Positions 21,095-31,235 are shown, counted from the stretch's first letter. The stretch: 64,000 nucleotides of DNA from Nitzschia sp. DOCU1 (GCA_951394045.1 OX595996.1:1364001-1428000); one strand, 5' to 3'. Made by a program: numbers and translations. Notes: a model not told the origin generated them from the letters alone.

Positions 21095-22072
21095 CTATCT
21101 AAGCGCTGTCGAATTCTCGGTCAAAAGAACATATTCTCGTTTGGAAGCTCCAAACGTCAAGACATCTCCCTTTTTCAATTGATAGTAGCGGGCTGGATCA
21201 AGACGGACGCCATTTAGAAAAGTTCCATTGGTCGACTCCAAGTCCATGATATAGGGCTGACAAGACAATCGTCCCGTCTCTTTGTGGGGTAGTGCGCGGT
21301 ACTGCAAGACTGCATGCTGACTGCTCAAGGAGGGATGAGCCATGTAAATATCGCAAATGTCTTGATTGCGGCCACACAGGTAGGCAGATTGCTTCGAAAC
21401 ATGCAACGTCTCCAACATTTCCTTTCCCTTGAAGACATAGAATCGCCATAGCGTGTTTGGAGCTCTAGCTTCGGGAGGTTCTTGGAACTTTAAGACGACC
21501 CCCTTGTAGACATTTCCACCACCTCCTGCATCCTTGACCAGGGCTCCTGATAATCCAAAATTCGGCTTGTGAGCGGGCGGTTTCTTTTCATCTTCTGGTG
21601 CAGATTCCTTCTTGTCGTTTCCTTCGTCGTCGCCTTCGGGTTCTACTTTGGCGGGGCCTCGATCTTCTTCATCTCGACGCTGCCGTCGCCTTGGAGGATC
21701 CTGATCTCCACCGGCTGCTCGTCCATAATAGGAATCGTTTTCCGCCAGGTTTTGTTCTCGACGTCCATTGCCACCACCGCTTCCGTGATGATCGCCCCGC
21801 TTATTATTGTTATTTTGATCGGACGAAAATCGGCCCCGTTTTCGATTGTTTTGAGCATCCTTCATCAGAGCAGATCTCTCTTGGTCTCGTTGTTGTGCCG
21901 AAGACAAGAGAGCCGCTAGAGCTTCTTCATCCGAAACACCACTAGCAGCAGCCGGCGGCGAACTGGCATTCGCTTCCTGACGCCCTGACGAGACACGATC
22001 GCCCCAACGACTTCTTGGGCGAGAGCTGCCGCTGTCATTTGATGATCGATGATACCCCGTCGAACCACTCAT
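21095..22072 (-). CDS. FHA-domain protein of the SNIP1/DAWDLE type
   Basis: 325 residues, single exon. The first two thirds are disordered and rich in Arg, Ser, Asp and Asn, with RS-like and acidic stretches. The FHA domain occupies roughly 205-320: YLCGRN at about 231-236, HPSLSSQHAVLQYR, and DLESTNGTFLNG near 277-288, followed by LKKGDVLTFG. The combination of a charged disordered N-terminus and a C-terminal FHA domain with the 'PSxSxQHA' and 'STNGTxxN' motifs is typical of SNIP1 (animals), DAWDLE (plants) and Pml1 (yeast). These proteins bind phosphothreonine and act in pre-mRNA splicing/retention or small-RNA processing. A nuclear location is expected. It lies tail-to-tail with the amidase-like gene, 74 bp apart, inside the inverted duplication. 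Confidence 0.85.
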   Translation of the reverse strand: MSGSTGYHRSSNDSGSSRPRSRWGDRVSSGRQEANASSPPAAASGVSDEEALAALLSSAQQRDQERSALMKDAQNNRKRGRFSSDQNNNNKRGDHHGSGGGNGRREQNLAENDSYYGRAAGGDQDPPRRRQRRDEEDRGPAKVEPEGDDEGNDKKESAPEDEKKPPAHKPNFGLSGALVKDAGGGGNVYKGVVLKFQEPPEARAPNTLWRFYVFKGKEMLETLHVSKQSAYLCGRNQDICDIYMAHPSLSSQHAVLQYRALPHKETGRLSCQPYIMDLESTNGTFLNGVRLDPARYYQLKKGDVLTFGASKREYVLLTENSTALR

Positions 22073-22638
22073 GGCGTCTACCGATAAATTAGTCTAGTAG
22101 TCAATAGTGGTCTTGCGGTAAAATGACCCATCTCTCTCTCGCCATCGTGGTTGCTGAGAATGCAGATGTGATTTTTGAAGGTCGATATCGCGAGAGGTGC
22201 CGAGCGCCGGCCCATCCTCGTACATAGCGACTAGCATACGTATGTACAATATTTATTAACGGTCGATTTATGTCGGGGCCGACTACTTCGACTTTTTGCT
22301 CAACGAAAGATCTCAACGAAAAAGATATCTACCGGTAGTTCGACTTTTTGGTGCTCAACGGAAAGATCAATGCCTCATCCAATCCCTCACGGTGTCATTG
22401 GAAGATGAGGATAACAATAATAACTCAAGGGATAGAACGTTTGGCCAATAAAGCACCGTTCAGGCTTCCGAGATGGTTCCCTGGCGGTGACTCCGAAGTG
22501 AGTAACGTGAGCGTGGATCATCATTGACTCAGTCATTCAAATCATGACCGGCGTGGCTAGTTCCCACTATGACAAGTGAGCCACCATCGCATCCATTTAC
22601 ACTACATCTGCGCATTGTATGCTACTAAAAGAGAAAAG
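22073..22638. promoter_or_regulatory. divergent promoter region with short repeats
   Basis: Lies between the FHA gene and copy B of the unknown gene. It contains a near-repeat of TTCGACTTTTTG..CTCAACG.AAAGATC (about 22288-22370) and the palindrome CTACCGGTAG at 22329-22338. Its right end belongs to arm B of the inverted duplication. Confidence 0.4.
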
Positions 22639-23620
22639 ATGTCAGATGAAAATTGCAGAGTTGATTTCAATGCGAATGACTTTCTAACGAAGGCACGCAT
22701 GGAGGCTGGTGAAGAATTGACTTCCAAGACCCGCCACAAAAAATGTCAGTACGAACTTCCACAGCTACTCCAAATGACGCATGCACTGATCGTAACCAAC
22801 CAAGAGATATGGGAGCGATGCAAAGGACATTTAGATGAGGACTATGACAGATGTGTTACCCGTGTTTCTGTGCACAAAGTTTGTTGCAAAACTGTGGAAG
22901 ACGATCACTTCATTGAAGTCAGCATCACACCTCAACGTTGGTTTTGGTCAATTGAAGCACTTCCTGTACTACCGCAGGCACTTTTGGATGTTGTCCCACC
23001 AACTGACTTAGATTTTCCAAGCGATGGAAAGTTTGAAGATTTGCCTGACTACTCCAAGGATATGAAAAATCCATCACGCCTTGAAGATGCCGTGCTAGTG
23101 CCATTCTTGCATATGTTCATGGAACACTTGGAGTCACTTCAGGTATTTCTAGGTGAAATTAAATCTTGGATCACAGCTTCCCTCCAGCATGCCACTTATT
23201 TGGAAAAACTGTTTGGTTCCAAAATTATTGTGCCAGAAAAGTTTTGCACATACTTTTGTGAACCCAATTGTCACGTGAACCACCTCGGGAAATCTCTTTG
23301 CTTTCACTGCAAGCTGCCATTCTCCGAGCACACCAATCACAAGTGCCCTTCAACGGATGCTTCAAAACTTAGGGGCAGTTTTCCGTTTGTCAAGGATGGC
23401 GAAAGGCACGTTCTTCTTCGTCGTCGTTACAAGCTTGGCATGCTGGATTTAGCTTTTAATTTGGAATGTGACAAAGATCAGGAGAAGCTTAGGATTTTCA
23501 AGGAATTCATCGGGTACACTGCACCGGCGAACGTGGAATGATAGCACCCGTGAAGGGTTGTTGCTCAACTACCAACACTCGAGCTAATGGCTTGTTGTTG
23601 TTTCCCCCACATCGACACAC
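22568..23620 (+). repeat. arm B of an inverted gene duplication
   Basis: Reverse-complement match to 16480-17548, covering both flanks as well as the coding region. About 5 kb separate the arms. Confidence 0.75.
22639..23541 (+). CDS. unknown protein with C-terminal Cys/His cluster, copy B
   Basis: 300 residues from the Met (MSDENCRVDF) that aligns with the start of copy A. An in-frame Met 21 codons upstream (22576) lies in the duplicated untranslated flank and is less likely. It shares with copy A VDFNANDFLTKARMEA, LPQLLQMTHALI, LDFPSDGKF and VLVPFLHMFMEHLESLQVF. The Cys/His region is better preserved here: C-x3-C-x3-H-x6-C-x2-C-K-x-P-F-x3-H-x2-H-x-C near residues 213-244, consistent with one or two zinc sites (inference). 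Both copies are open over their full length, so both are probably translated. No known family, targeting signal or membrane segment is seen. Confidence 0.72.
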   Translation: MSDENCRVDFNANDFLTKARMEAGEELTSKTRHKKCQYELPQLLQMTHALIVTNQEIWERCKGHLDEDYDRCVTRVSVHKVCCKTVEDDHFIEVSITPQRWFWSIEALPVLPQALLDVVPPTDLDFPSDGKFEDLPDYSKDMKNPSRLEDAVLVPFLHMFMEHLESLQVFLGEIKSWITASLQHATYLEKLFGSKIIVPEKFCTYFCEPNCHVNHLGKSLCFHCKLPFSEHTNHKCPSTDASKLRGSFPFVKDGERHVLLRRRYKLGMLDLAFNLECDKDQEKLRIFKEFIGYTAPANVE

Positions 23621-23986
23621 CGCCAATAGTTTGATTTGGTGCGTGTCCTTGCATCTATGCATATATATTTTGTTGTATAAAATATGCTTTTTATTGCAAA
23701 GTCAAATCTGTAGCTTAGTCAATAGCAGTGCCTGCGATAGGCCTACTACCGGTATGAAAGTTACAGTCCAGTACATAGTCCTGATTCGTTTTTTATCACG
23801 GAAAACCGATGTACGACTACTTCGACTCCCAGCTCTGGCGATCCACCATCACAGAAACAAAAAAAACCTGCGCGATGATCGACAGCATCATCATCTCATG
23901 CTGATCACAACTCAACTCATTATCACACCACATGCCTAAAGGTCCTTATCCCTTGAGTTCTCAGCTATCTTGAACATTTTTTATGG
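23621..23986. other. intergenic region
   Basis: AT-richer stretch upstream of the phosphatase gene with one TACCGGTA palindrome (about 23746-23755). No gene was seen. Confidence 0.35.
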
Positions 23987-24856
23987 ATGATTTCGTCCTT
24001 GTTCCTCTTGTGGTCTGTCCGAAGTAGTTGTCCAACCGCCAGCCTTTCAAGAAGTCTCGGCACCTCCTCCATCGGCAGCCGTAGATCCGCCGTCAGGATG
24101 ATGATGAAGAAACATAAAGAGTTGATTATTGTGAGACATGGTCAAGCGCAACATAATCCCCGTGCAGAAGTTGCCAAGGTCAATGGCTGTAGTATGGACG
24201 AATTCATTGCCTTGATGCGGGAAGATGATGTGCTGGATGCTGCATTGACCGAAGAGGGGCGAAAACAAGCCAAGGAAGCACGCTTATCGGCAGAGCTGGC
24301 CACGCCTATTCAATTAGTGGTGAGCAGTTCCTTATCACGGGCGCTCGAGACTGCCGATCATGTTCATCCACCCTTATCGATGGAGACTTCCCATGTACGA
24401 GTTTGCACGGAACTATTTCGGGAAGTCAATGGTGACATGCTCAACGCCAAGCGACGGACAAAGTCAGAGCTAGCGGCTTGTTTTCCCCACTGGAATTTGG
24501 ACGAATTAGAAACGGAAGAAGATTCCTTATGGACTCCCGTCATGGAGGATTTGGATGCCGCCGCCGAGCGAGGTTATCTGGGATTAAAGTGGCTCTTGGA
24601 GCGTCCTGAAGACAACATTTTGCTTGTCGCTCATGGAGGAATCCTTCGCTACACAATGGCCCAGCATCCACTGGTGGTGATGCGGGATGACCGGAATCAA
24701 CCGCACTCTGGCAAGACGGTCGATGCGAGATTTGACAATTGTGAGCTACGGCGGTATCGAATGCATTGGATGCCGGAAAGCACAGAGGAAACCAACATCA
24801 ACAGCGAAGACGGCCGATTACCCATTGTTCTAACACAAATCGACGAGACTTGTTGA
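23987..24856 (+). CDS. histidine phosphatase / phosphoglycerate mutase-like protein
   Basis: 289 residues. The catalytic motif IIVRHGQAQHN places the phospho-accepting His at residue 51. The second family motif LLVAHGGILR supplies the partner His near the C-terminal third, and SSSLSRALETA matches the family's 'SplxRaxqTA' block. A broad range of enzymes share this fold, so the substrate cannot be named; plant and protist relatives are mostly uncharacterised phosphatases. Residues 1-36 are hydrophobic then Ser/Arg-rich and could be a mitochondrial or secretory presequence. Met38-Met40 (MMMKKHK) are alternative starts for a cytosolic form. Confidence 0.85.
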   Translation: MISSLFLLWSVRSSCPTASLSRSLGTSSIGSRRSAVRMMMKKHKELIIVRHGQAQHNPRAEVAKVNGCSMDEFIALMREDDVLDAALTEEGRKQAKEARLSAELATPIQLVVSSSLSRALETADHVHPPLSMETSHVRVCTELFREVNGDMLNAKRRTKSELAACFPHWNLDELETEEDSLWTPVMEDLDAAAERGYLGLKWLLERPEDNILLVAHGGILRYTMAQHPLVVMRDDRNQPHSGKTVDARFDNCELRRYRMHWMPESTEETNINSEDGRLPIVLTQIDETC

Positions 24857-25009
24857 AACAACTTGCGGCATAAAGGCATAGAAGTAGGGAGAAAATTGCT
24901 GTAACATATAAGTTGACCGTGCGTCAAACGAATCGTAGTTTCTCAGTACTGCGCAACGAATTGGCTATTAGTACTATGCAAATGATTTGTTCCCTCAAGA
25001 CAAAACCGC

Positions 25010-26215
25010 TTATCTAGATCCGGCCCCAACGCTTTGGGTTGGAGTTTGCTGCTGTCTACCACCAAAGTTGAGGCCAACCCCTGCTGCAGCTTTGGTAGCA
25101 ACCATTTTGGCGGATCGTTCAAAGTTCTTGGCTTGTCGGGCCGTTCGTCGCTTCCAAACGGCACTGTTGGCACTTAGTCCTCTGGAAATTTTGGCCGCGT
25201 CAAAGGTGATCATTGCAATAGTCATGTTATCGCGACTATTCTTTTCCAGGCACGAATCAAGAGCTTCTTCACAAATCAATCCCAAGTCGTTTTCGCCGTC
25301 ATCCAAGAGACCTTGGACAAATTCGGCATATTCCGTGTTCGTAGCGACATCCCAGATACCATCACAGGCCATTACGATGAATTCATCGTTTCTAATATCG
25401 CGAGGATACACAACGAATTCTGGATGTGGCACCACTTTTTGCGCACCGACCGAGAGACCATCAATACTCTTGTAGGAAAAGTCGCCGAGTCCTCGGCTGA
25501 CAGCCAAATCACCATCCACGCGCTTGCTCTTGACAAAGCCGCCAGCACCAGTGATGCGTTCCAGTTCTGGAATGTTGTTGGGCTTGTGATCAAAGCTAAG
25601 GGGTAATACACCTCCATCTCTTTGAAGGATGGCTCGTGAGTCTCCCGCATTGGCACAAATGATATGGGACGGCGTCACCATCACAACCACGATTGTGGAT
25701 CCCGAGCGTTCAAATCTCATTCGACTCGCTTGTAACTTGTTGACATCATTACCTGCCATTGCCATGACAGTATCGTTGCGTTGATTTTGCTTCTTACGAA
25801 TCTCAACGTCCAAGACAGAAAAGGTTTCTGCCAGAGCCGATTTCAACAAGGAGACTCCAGGAACATCGGCTTGTTCGTGGGGCTTGAGATTGGCGTACTT
25901 TTTCAAGTAGGTATTTCGGGAAAATGTAGGAATAAAGTAGGCTGCCGCGTATTCGGAGGTAAAGTCTCCACCGTGCCCATCAAATACGCCAAAGATAGCA
26001 TGGCCCTTGGGCAGGGGGCGATCGTCGACTTGAATGTTTGTGCAAACCATGTGCGAGTCTTCCATAGTCACTCGCCATCCTTGCATTCCTGAAAATGCAT
26101 AGGAATCCATCCCTCCTGTTTGGATGTATCCTCGTTCGGTACCTTTCGTAGTGATGGGTTCGTTGCCGTTCCTTCCATCGGAACCAAAAATTGCGGATGC
26201 CCAAGAAGAAAACAT
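25010..26215 (-). CDS. PP2C-family (PPM) serine/threonine phosphatase
   Basis: 401 residues, single exon. PPM motifs appear in order: GMQGWRVTMEDSH at about 43-55; FGVFDGHGGDF with metal-binding Asp79 and Gly80; a GSTIVVVMVTP strand followed by NAGDSRAIL; DLAVSRGLGDFSYK; ACDGIWDV with a metal-binding Asp; and SRDNMTIAMI near the C-terminus. It should dephosphorylate phospho-Ser/Thr using two Mn or Mg ions. The C-terminal 60 residues are Ala/Arg/Gln-rich and unlike the catalytic core. No membrane segment or presequence is obvious, so a cytosolic or nuclear place is likely. The 3' end is 150 bp from the convergent histidine phosphatase gene. Confidence 0.92.
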   Translation of the reverse strand: MFSSWASAIFGSDGRNGNEPITTKGTERGYIQTGGMDSYAFSGMQGWRVTMEDSHMVCTNIQVDDRPLPKGHAIFGVFDGHGGDFTSEYAAAYFIPTFSRNTYLKKYANLKPHEQADVPGVSLLKSALAETFSVLDVEIRKKQNQRNDTVMAMAGNDVNKLQASRMRFERSGSTIVVVMVTPSHIICANAGDSRAILQRDGGVLPLSFDHKPNNIPELERITGAGGFVKSKRVDGDLAVSRGLGDFSYKSIDGLSVGAQKVVPHPEFVVYPRDIRNDEFIVMACDGIWDVATNTEYAEFVQGLLDDGENDLGLICEEALDSCLEKNSRDNMTIAMITFDAAKISRGLSANSAVWKRRTARQAKNFERSAKMVATKAAAGVGLNFGGRQQQTPTQSVGAGSR

Positions 26216-26971
26216 AATGAATGATTTGCTGCCGCAGAATTAGCTACCAGTATGAATGATGAATTCGATAAAGCAGACCGAGGTGACTACTAATGGAACC
26301 AAAGATTTGGAAACAACAACAATCACTACAGCAAAAGTGGATCTTTGCTTGAGTTTGTTGTCGTCGTCAAAAACAAATTGACGAAAGACGATTGCTAGCC
26401 AAGTTTCGTTGAACCCCCGTCCAACAACGGCTCGCGTGAGAGGCAGTTCAACGCAAACCAACATGAGACTTGCATCCGATCGACATGCGCAAGTACTATC
26501 GTATTGGTTTCGTCTATTCCTCTATACATGTAGATCGTAAAATCCGTTCCATAATTTCGAATGTGCCCCGTCGATCGCTCATTATGGTTACTTAGAGAAG
26601 CCAGACTCACCAACGGAAACTTTTGTCAGCATGCAAGACAACCCTAAATAAACAATGTTGCGCCCAGTCGGTGCGTTGAGATGCAAAATCGGCCGTCCGC
26701 CGTCGGTGTCAAGGCATCCACCACCACCAAAGAAGCATCTCCATCGAGACTCATGACCCATCAACGAATGAGAGCGAACGAAGAAAGTATCGACTATCGA
26801 CTACACCAGCACATCTTGGATCGATCGACCATGAGCCTGGAAGCTTCATAACCTCTGAGTATCATTATTGTTAAGAGTGTCATCTTGCCTGATTCGACAC
26901 GAAGGCGGTCGCTCGTAGTCTCATATGGGAACATCGCCTCTGGGAATTCCATAAATTGAGAGATTCGCAAA
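26216..26971. promoter_or_regulatory. divergent intergenic region, PP2C / SufE-MnmA
   Basis: 756 bp between two divergent starts. It must contain both promoters. No repeat, RNA gene or extra exon could be supported. Confidence 0.4.
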
Positions 26972-28822
26972 ATGCCCCGCTGGTTCCTTCTTTTCTTGTT
27001 GTCATGGTGTGCTTTCGACTTATTTCCTATTATTGTGGCGTTTATGCCTCTGGTACCTTCCTTCTTTCACAAAACCAATGCCCATCATACCCACAAGGAC
27101 AATACTAATATTCTGTCCGCTCGATACAGCTACTGCCTCCAAGCTTCCTCTTTTTCCGACGACGATAACGACCACAAGGAATCTTTTGATTCCATACAAC
27201 AACAGTTAGTCCATTATGGACTCCAGTGGAAGCAGACACCAATATCCATGTTTCTCGAACGAAACATTACTCGCGTTCCTGGTTGTGTGGCGACAGTCTA
27301 CGTCTGGGCTTTTGTCGACGACGACGACAAGGTTCGCATAGAAGGAAATTCCGACGCGATTGTCAGTCGTGGTCTCTTGGCGATGCTGAACAATTATTTG
27401 CAGCAACAAAAGAATTGGAAGGATATTTTGGCTATAGAGCCTACCACCATTGCTCGTGAGCTCGGTGTTCAAGAAGCTTTGACCCAAGGTCGGAATGATG
27501 GAGTGGCACAAATGTTACGTGTCATTCAGCAGCAATTAAGTGGTGTCTACTATACGACAGACGACAAACTACAACCTGACCAAGTATCGTCCGAGAGTTT
27601 TACTATGAAAACCAAAAAGAAGCCAACAGTAGCTCTGCTACTATCGGGTGGTGTGGATTCGTCGGTGGCCTTGAGGTTGTTACAGCAGGATGGATATGAT
27701 GTCACGGCCTTTTATTTGAAAATTTGGCTCGAAGATGAGTTGGCACATCTAGGAGAATGCCCTTGGGAGGACGATGTGGCAATATGTCAACAAGTTTGCG
27801 ATCAAGCGGGTGTTCCTCTCAAAATTTTGTCGCTTCAAGAGGAATACCACCAACGAGTTATGCAGCACACGTTACAAGAAGCGGCGCAAGGACGAACTCC
27901 CAATCCAGATATTCTTTGCAATTCGCGAGTTAAATTTGGTTGCTTTTTGGACAATATTGATGAAAGCGAATACGAGTATGTGGCAAGTGGTCACTATGCT
28001 CAGTTAGTACGCAGCGACAGTGACGATGATGATGAGCCAGTCAAACTTGTTCGTGCTCCCGATCCAGTCAAGGATCAATCCTATTTTTTGTGTGCATTGA
28101 ATCAGTCACAATTAAAACGCCTATTGTTTCCTATTGGACACTTACAAAAGACTCAAGTGCGAGAGCTTGCGAACCATTTCGAATTGCCCAACCGTCATCG
28201 ACCCGATTCACAAGGACTCTGCTTCTTGGGCAAAATCAAATTCCGAGATTTCTTGGAAATTCATTTGGGTACAAGGGATGGGAAGATTGTCGATGCCTTT
28301 TCGGGGGAAACTATTGGACGGCACCATGGTGTATGGTACCACACTGTTGGACAGCGCAAAGGTATTGGAACGTCTTTATTTCCGCTCGCAACCGCTCGAG
28401 GTCCTTGGTATGTCGTGGCCAAGGATCCGGCCCAAAACATTGTGTATGCCAGCAACCAATATGATGAAGACGTCTTTACTCAATCGCGGTCCGAGTTCCA
28501 TGTGGAAAATGTACATTGGATCGCGGGAAAGCCACCACTCACGTCGTCACCAGAAGGATCGTATCGTCTCTGGCTCAAGATTCGACATGGACCTCGACTA
28601 GTTCAAGGCTCTCTGCGGTTATCAGAGACGAACCAGGAGGAAGGAGTCATCGCCTTGGATGCCAAGGATGGTGGTCTTGCGCCGGGTCAATATGCTGTCT
28701 TTTACACGGACGACGCCGAGTGTTTGGGTGGCGGTATCATTAGCGAACGTCATTGGGCCAAGTTTTTGCTGGAGACTCAAAATCGAAATGACACGGTGCT
28801 CGAAACAACGATGACAACTTGA
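26972..28822 (+). CDS. mnmA: SufE-MnmA fusion: plastid tRNA-specific 2-thiouridylase with N-terminal sulfur-acceptor domain
   Basis: 616 residues, single exon. Residues 1-24 are a signal peptide (FLLFLLSWCAF...) followed by IVA-FMPLVPSF, a Phe-type plastid transit site. Residues roughly 70-185 read as a SufE domain: RVPGC with the sulfur-accepting Cys105, VATVYVWAF, GNSDAIVSRGLLAML and LGVQEALTQGRNDG. From about 215 the MnmA domain follows: PP-loop SGGVDSS at 225-231, TPNPDILCN with nucleophile Cys316, and DSQGLCFLG with the second catalytic Cys417, then the C-terminal beta domain. MnmA makes the 2-thiouridine at wobble position 34 of tRNAs for Lys, Glu and Gln, and SufE takes persulfide from the desulfurase SufS. 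The fusion would hand sulfur directly to the thiolase in the plastid (inference). Confidence 0.9.
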   Translation: MPRWFLLFLLSWCAFDLFPIIVAFMPLVPSFFHKTNAHHTHKDNTNILSARYSYCLQASSFSDDDNDHKESFDSIQQQLVHYGLQWKQTPISMFLERNITRVPGCVATVYVWAFVDDDDKVRIEGNSDAIVSRGLLAMLNNYLQQQKNWKDILAIEPTTIARELGVQEALTQGRNDGVAQMLRVIQQQLSGVYYTTDDKLQPDQVSSESFTMKTKKKPTVALLLSGGVDSSVALRLLQQDGYDVTAFYLKIWLEDELAHLGECPWEDDVAICQQVCDQAGVPLKILSLQEEYHQRVMQHTLQEAAQGRTPNPDILCNSRVKFGCFLDNIDESEYEYVASGHYAQLVRSDSDDDDEPVKLVRAPDPVKDQSYFLCALNQSQLKRLLFPIGHLQKTQVRELANHFELPNRHRPDSQGLCFLGKIKFRDFLEIHLGTRDGKIVDAFSGETIGRHHGVWYHTVGQRKGIGTSLFPLATARGPWYVVAKDPAQNIVYASNQYDEDVFTQSRSEFHVENVHWIAGKPPLTSSPEGSYRLWLKIRHGPRLVQGSLRLSETNQEEGVIALDAKDGGLAPGQYAVFYTDDAECLGGGIISERHWAKFLLETQNRNDTVLETTMTT

Positions 28823-29129
28823 AGATTGGTGGGTTCGCACGAAACTTGACGCAAGCAGTGGATCCACTGACGAGTTGCTTATCAATCAAGCACCCGAGTT
28901 GGTTCAAGTCTGCTCTACTATCGTACAGAAAGTGCAAAACAAAAGGCAGGGCGCTACTAACGCGGACTAGAGCTAGTGTATCCCTCCTTATCAGGGCAAA
29001 CGGAGGTGCTAGAAAAGGTAAATTGGATAGTGTGGCAGTGTCAATGGTTGGCTCCAGCAGTACCTGGAGTAACGCGTCTATGGGTCATTTGTGGCTTGGT
29101 GTGGTGGCACTCCTTGTGAATGCGTGTAT
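28823..29129. other. convergent intergenic region
   Basis: 307 bp between the 3' ends of the SufE-MnmA and AlgH-like genes. Nothing was recognised. Confidence 0.4.
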
Positions 29130-30741
29130 CTATAGGTAGTAATCCTCATCGTCATCATCAAAATTGTCCGCCTCGTCAACCAATTCTTCATCATCGTCAT
29201 CAAAGTCGGATTCGTCAATGACTTCGAATTGTATGTCGTCTCGTTTCATCAACTCCAATGTTGACAAATCTACCATGGAACCGCCACACAATTCCAAAAC
29301 TATTGATGCGCGAGATCAAAAAGTGAGCGAGCAGACTACGCACCACCCGGTGAGCCTTCCAGTGTATACGCACCTTCGTGGAATAGGGGTTTGGGGAGTG
29401 ATATACATTGCTTTAATGCCACTGATCGGGCGCACGCAATGGGTTGATACTTGCCGAGGTGGACAGCAACATCAAGATCTGACTCTTTGTAGTTGTGGCA
29501 ACCAACAAAGAATCTGAATTCCAACGGGTTGTATTTTCCATCTAGCACCCCGTCAACGGCCGCTTCCAGTCCTCCCCGATAAATGTTGGCTCCTGGACTA
29601 ATTTCTTCGGCTCCTTCCAGATCCTTGATCCCATGGATCATAATGGCTGGTTCGCCTTGGTCGTCCGGTCCACCTACGTACACAGCGCATTCACTGGAAA
29701 AGGCCATCATGAAACGAATCAAATCCCGTCGAACATGTGGTTTGAGCTCTTCGACCTTTTTGGTTGCCGAAAACGCTCCATTTAATACTAGACGCCCCAA
29801 ATTTTCGGTCAATTTGAACGCCATTGGTCGATTCAATACCAACGTCTTGGCATTGCTCCCATTCTTTTCCAACACTAAACAAACTTCTTGCCACGTCTCT
29901 TGATTGTCCAAAAACATGCCCAAAAGCTCCGATGCATCTTCTCCCAGCTGTGACGCATCAATTTGTCCATGAGCATCGGCTTGTTTGGCAATTTGTTTCA
30001 TTTCGTCTTCAATCATTCGTTTAGCACGAGCATACCAGGTTCCCATTTCCACAGTTTCTCCCTCTAGTTGTCGATGCAATCGCCGGCCCATGATGGAATG
30101 TTTGGAATTGCGATACAATTCCATTTCCAGGGGCAAACGTACCACCAAACCACCTACTTCGGGCTATAGGACAGAGAGTAAAGAGAAAAACGTGAGAACA
30201 GTGCACTTCGTTCTACTCCATAGCACAGTATTCCACTTACCGTCGAAGTTTCATGTGCCCATACACCCGACTTGAATTCTTGATGCAATTGTTCATTTTG
30301 GGATGCCAAGAGTTCTTCATTTTCCTTGGAAATGGTGGAAGTTTTGGTGTTGCGTGTGGGTTTGTTGATGGACTCGTTAGCTGTTGCTTCACCGTCAATG
30401 GTCAAACTTCGACGAAAGTTTCTCCAATCACCCAGACTTTCTGTATCAATGTAATCATCCTCATCTTCATCATCCTCGTCCTCATCATTGCTCAATGCAT
30501 TGCCAAGAATTGTCCTTTGTCGGCAGGTGGATCTGCTGGAATCCCAAGCCAGAGAAGATCTACTGCTTCTCGGCAGCAGCGTGGATGTAGATGCAAGGGG
30601 ACTTTTAGTCGTACACGGCAACAATGAAAATGAAGAAGCGGGAGGCACCACCGCAGACAAGACAACTACCGCCGCCAGTGCCATTGCTGCGGATAACAAA
30701 CGTGGTTGCCGTTCCATGACGTGGAAAGAATGGGATGACAT
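29130..30741 (-). CDS. plastid AlgH/YqgE (UPF0301) family protein (3 exons)
   Basis: Exons 30741..30241, 30163..29374 and 29299..29130 join across introns of 77 bp (GTAAGT...TAG) and 74 bp (GTGCGT...TAG), giving 486 residues in frame. The first splice creates PEVGGLVVRLP, the family's opening motif. The second continues LFHE with VLELCGG, the expected C-terminal helix; unspliced, the frame would end early in SPGGA. The middle has VYVGGPDDQGEP, GANIYRGG and FRFFVGCHNY. The N-terminus is a signal peptide (AAMALAAVVVLSAVVPPASS) followed by FSLLP, a plastid-type site. The linker is acidic and the tail after the domain is highly Asp/Glu-rich (DDDDEELVDEADNFDDDDED). The family has no firm biochemical function. 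Met9 is an alternative start. Confidence 0.85.
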
Positions 30742-31235
30742 GATCGCGCTGTCTGCTCTTGGGCGCCAGCAACAAGAAACAAAGATACTGACAGGGGGAA
30801 CTTTTTCAACACTACAAGCAATTATCTTGCTTTGTTGTTGTGGTTAATTCTTGTTTGCATGTAGTGACGGCAACGCCAGCAGCTTTGTTGAATGTCTTTT
30901 GTCGTTCTTTGTTGCCAAAGAAGAAAACCAAAATTCGACAACCAAAAAAACATCCAAAAAGAATAATCCACGTGTGCATCCGACGTGGTGGCTGGATACA
31001 TGGAATCCAGAATCTTCAGGTTGATTGGAATTTTTCAAATTTTCTGCGATTTGATTGGCTTTCGTAAGACTGCTGGAACTTAAGGTCGAAGAAGTCGAAG
31101 ATTCCAAAATCTAAACGCATCATCTCTTCCAATCCTCCAGAAAGATCTTCGCCATCCATCACATGATGCATCGTCTTTGACATGTTACTACTTTTCGTCT
31201 TTCTTCCTCCACAATCATCATCATAATTCATCATC
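30742..31235. promoter_or_regulatory. divergent promoter region, AlgH-like / dihydroorotate dehydrogenase
   Basis: 494 bp shared by two divergent genes. No distinct element was seen. Confidence 0.4.

Noticed and set aside
16480..23620. Reading the inverted arms as terminal repeats of a transposon
   Set aside because: The arms are full genes with their own flanks, no transposase is present between them, and no target-site duplication was seen.
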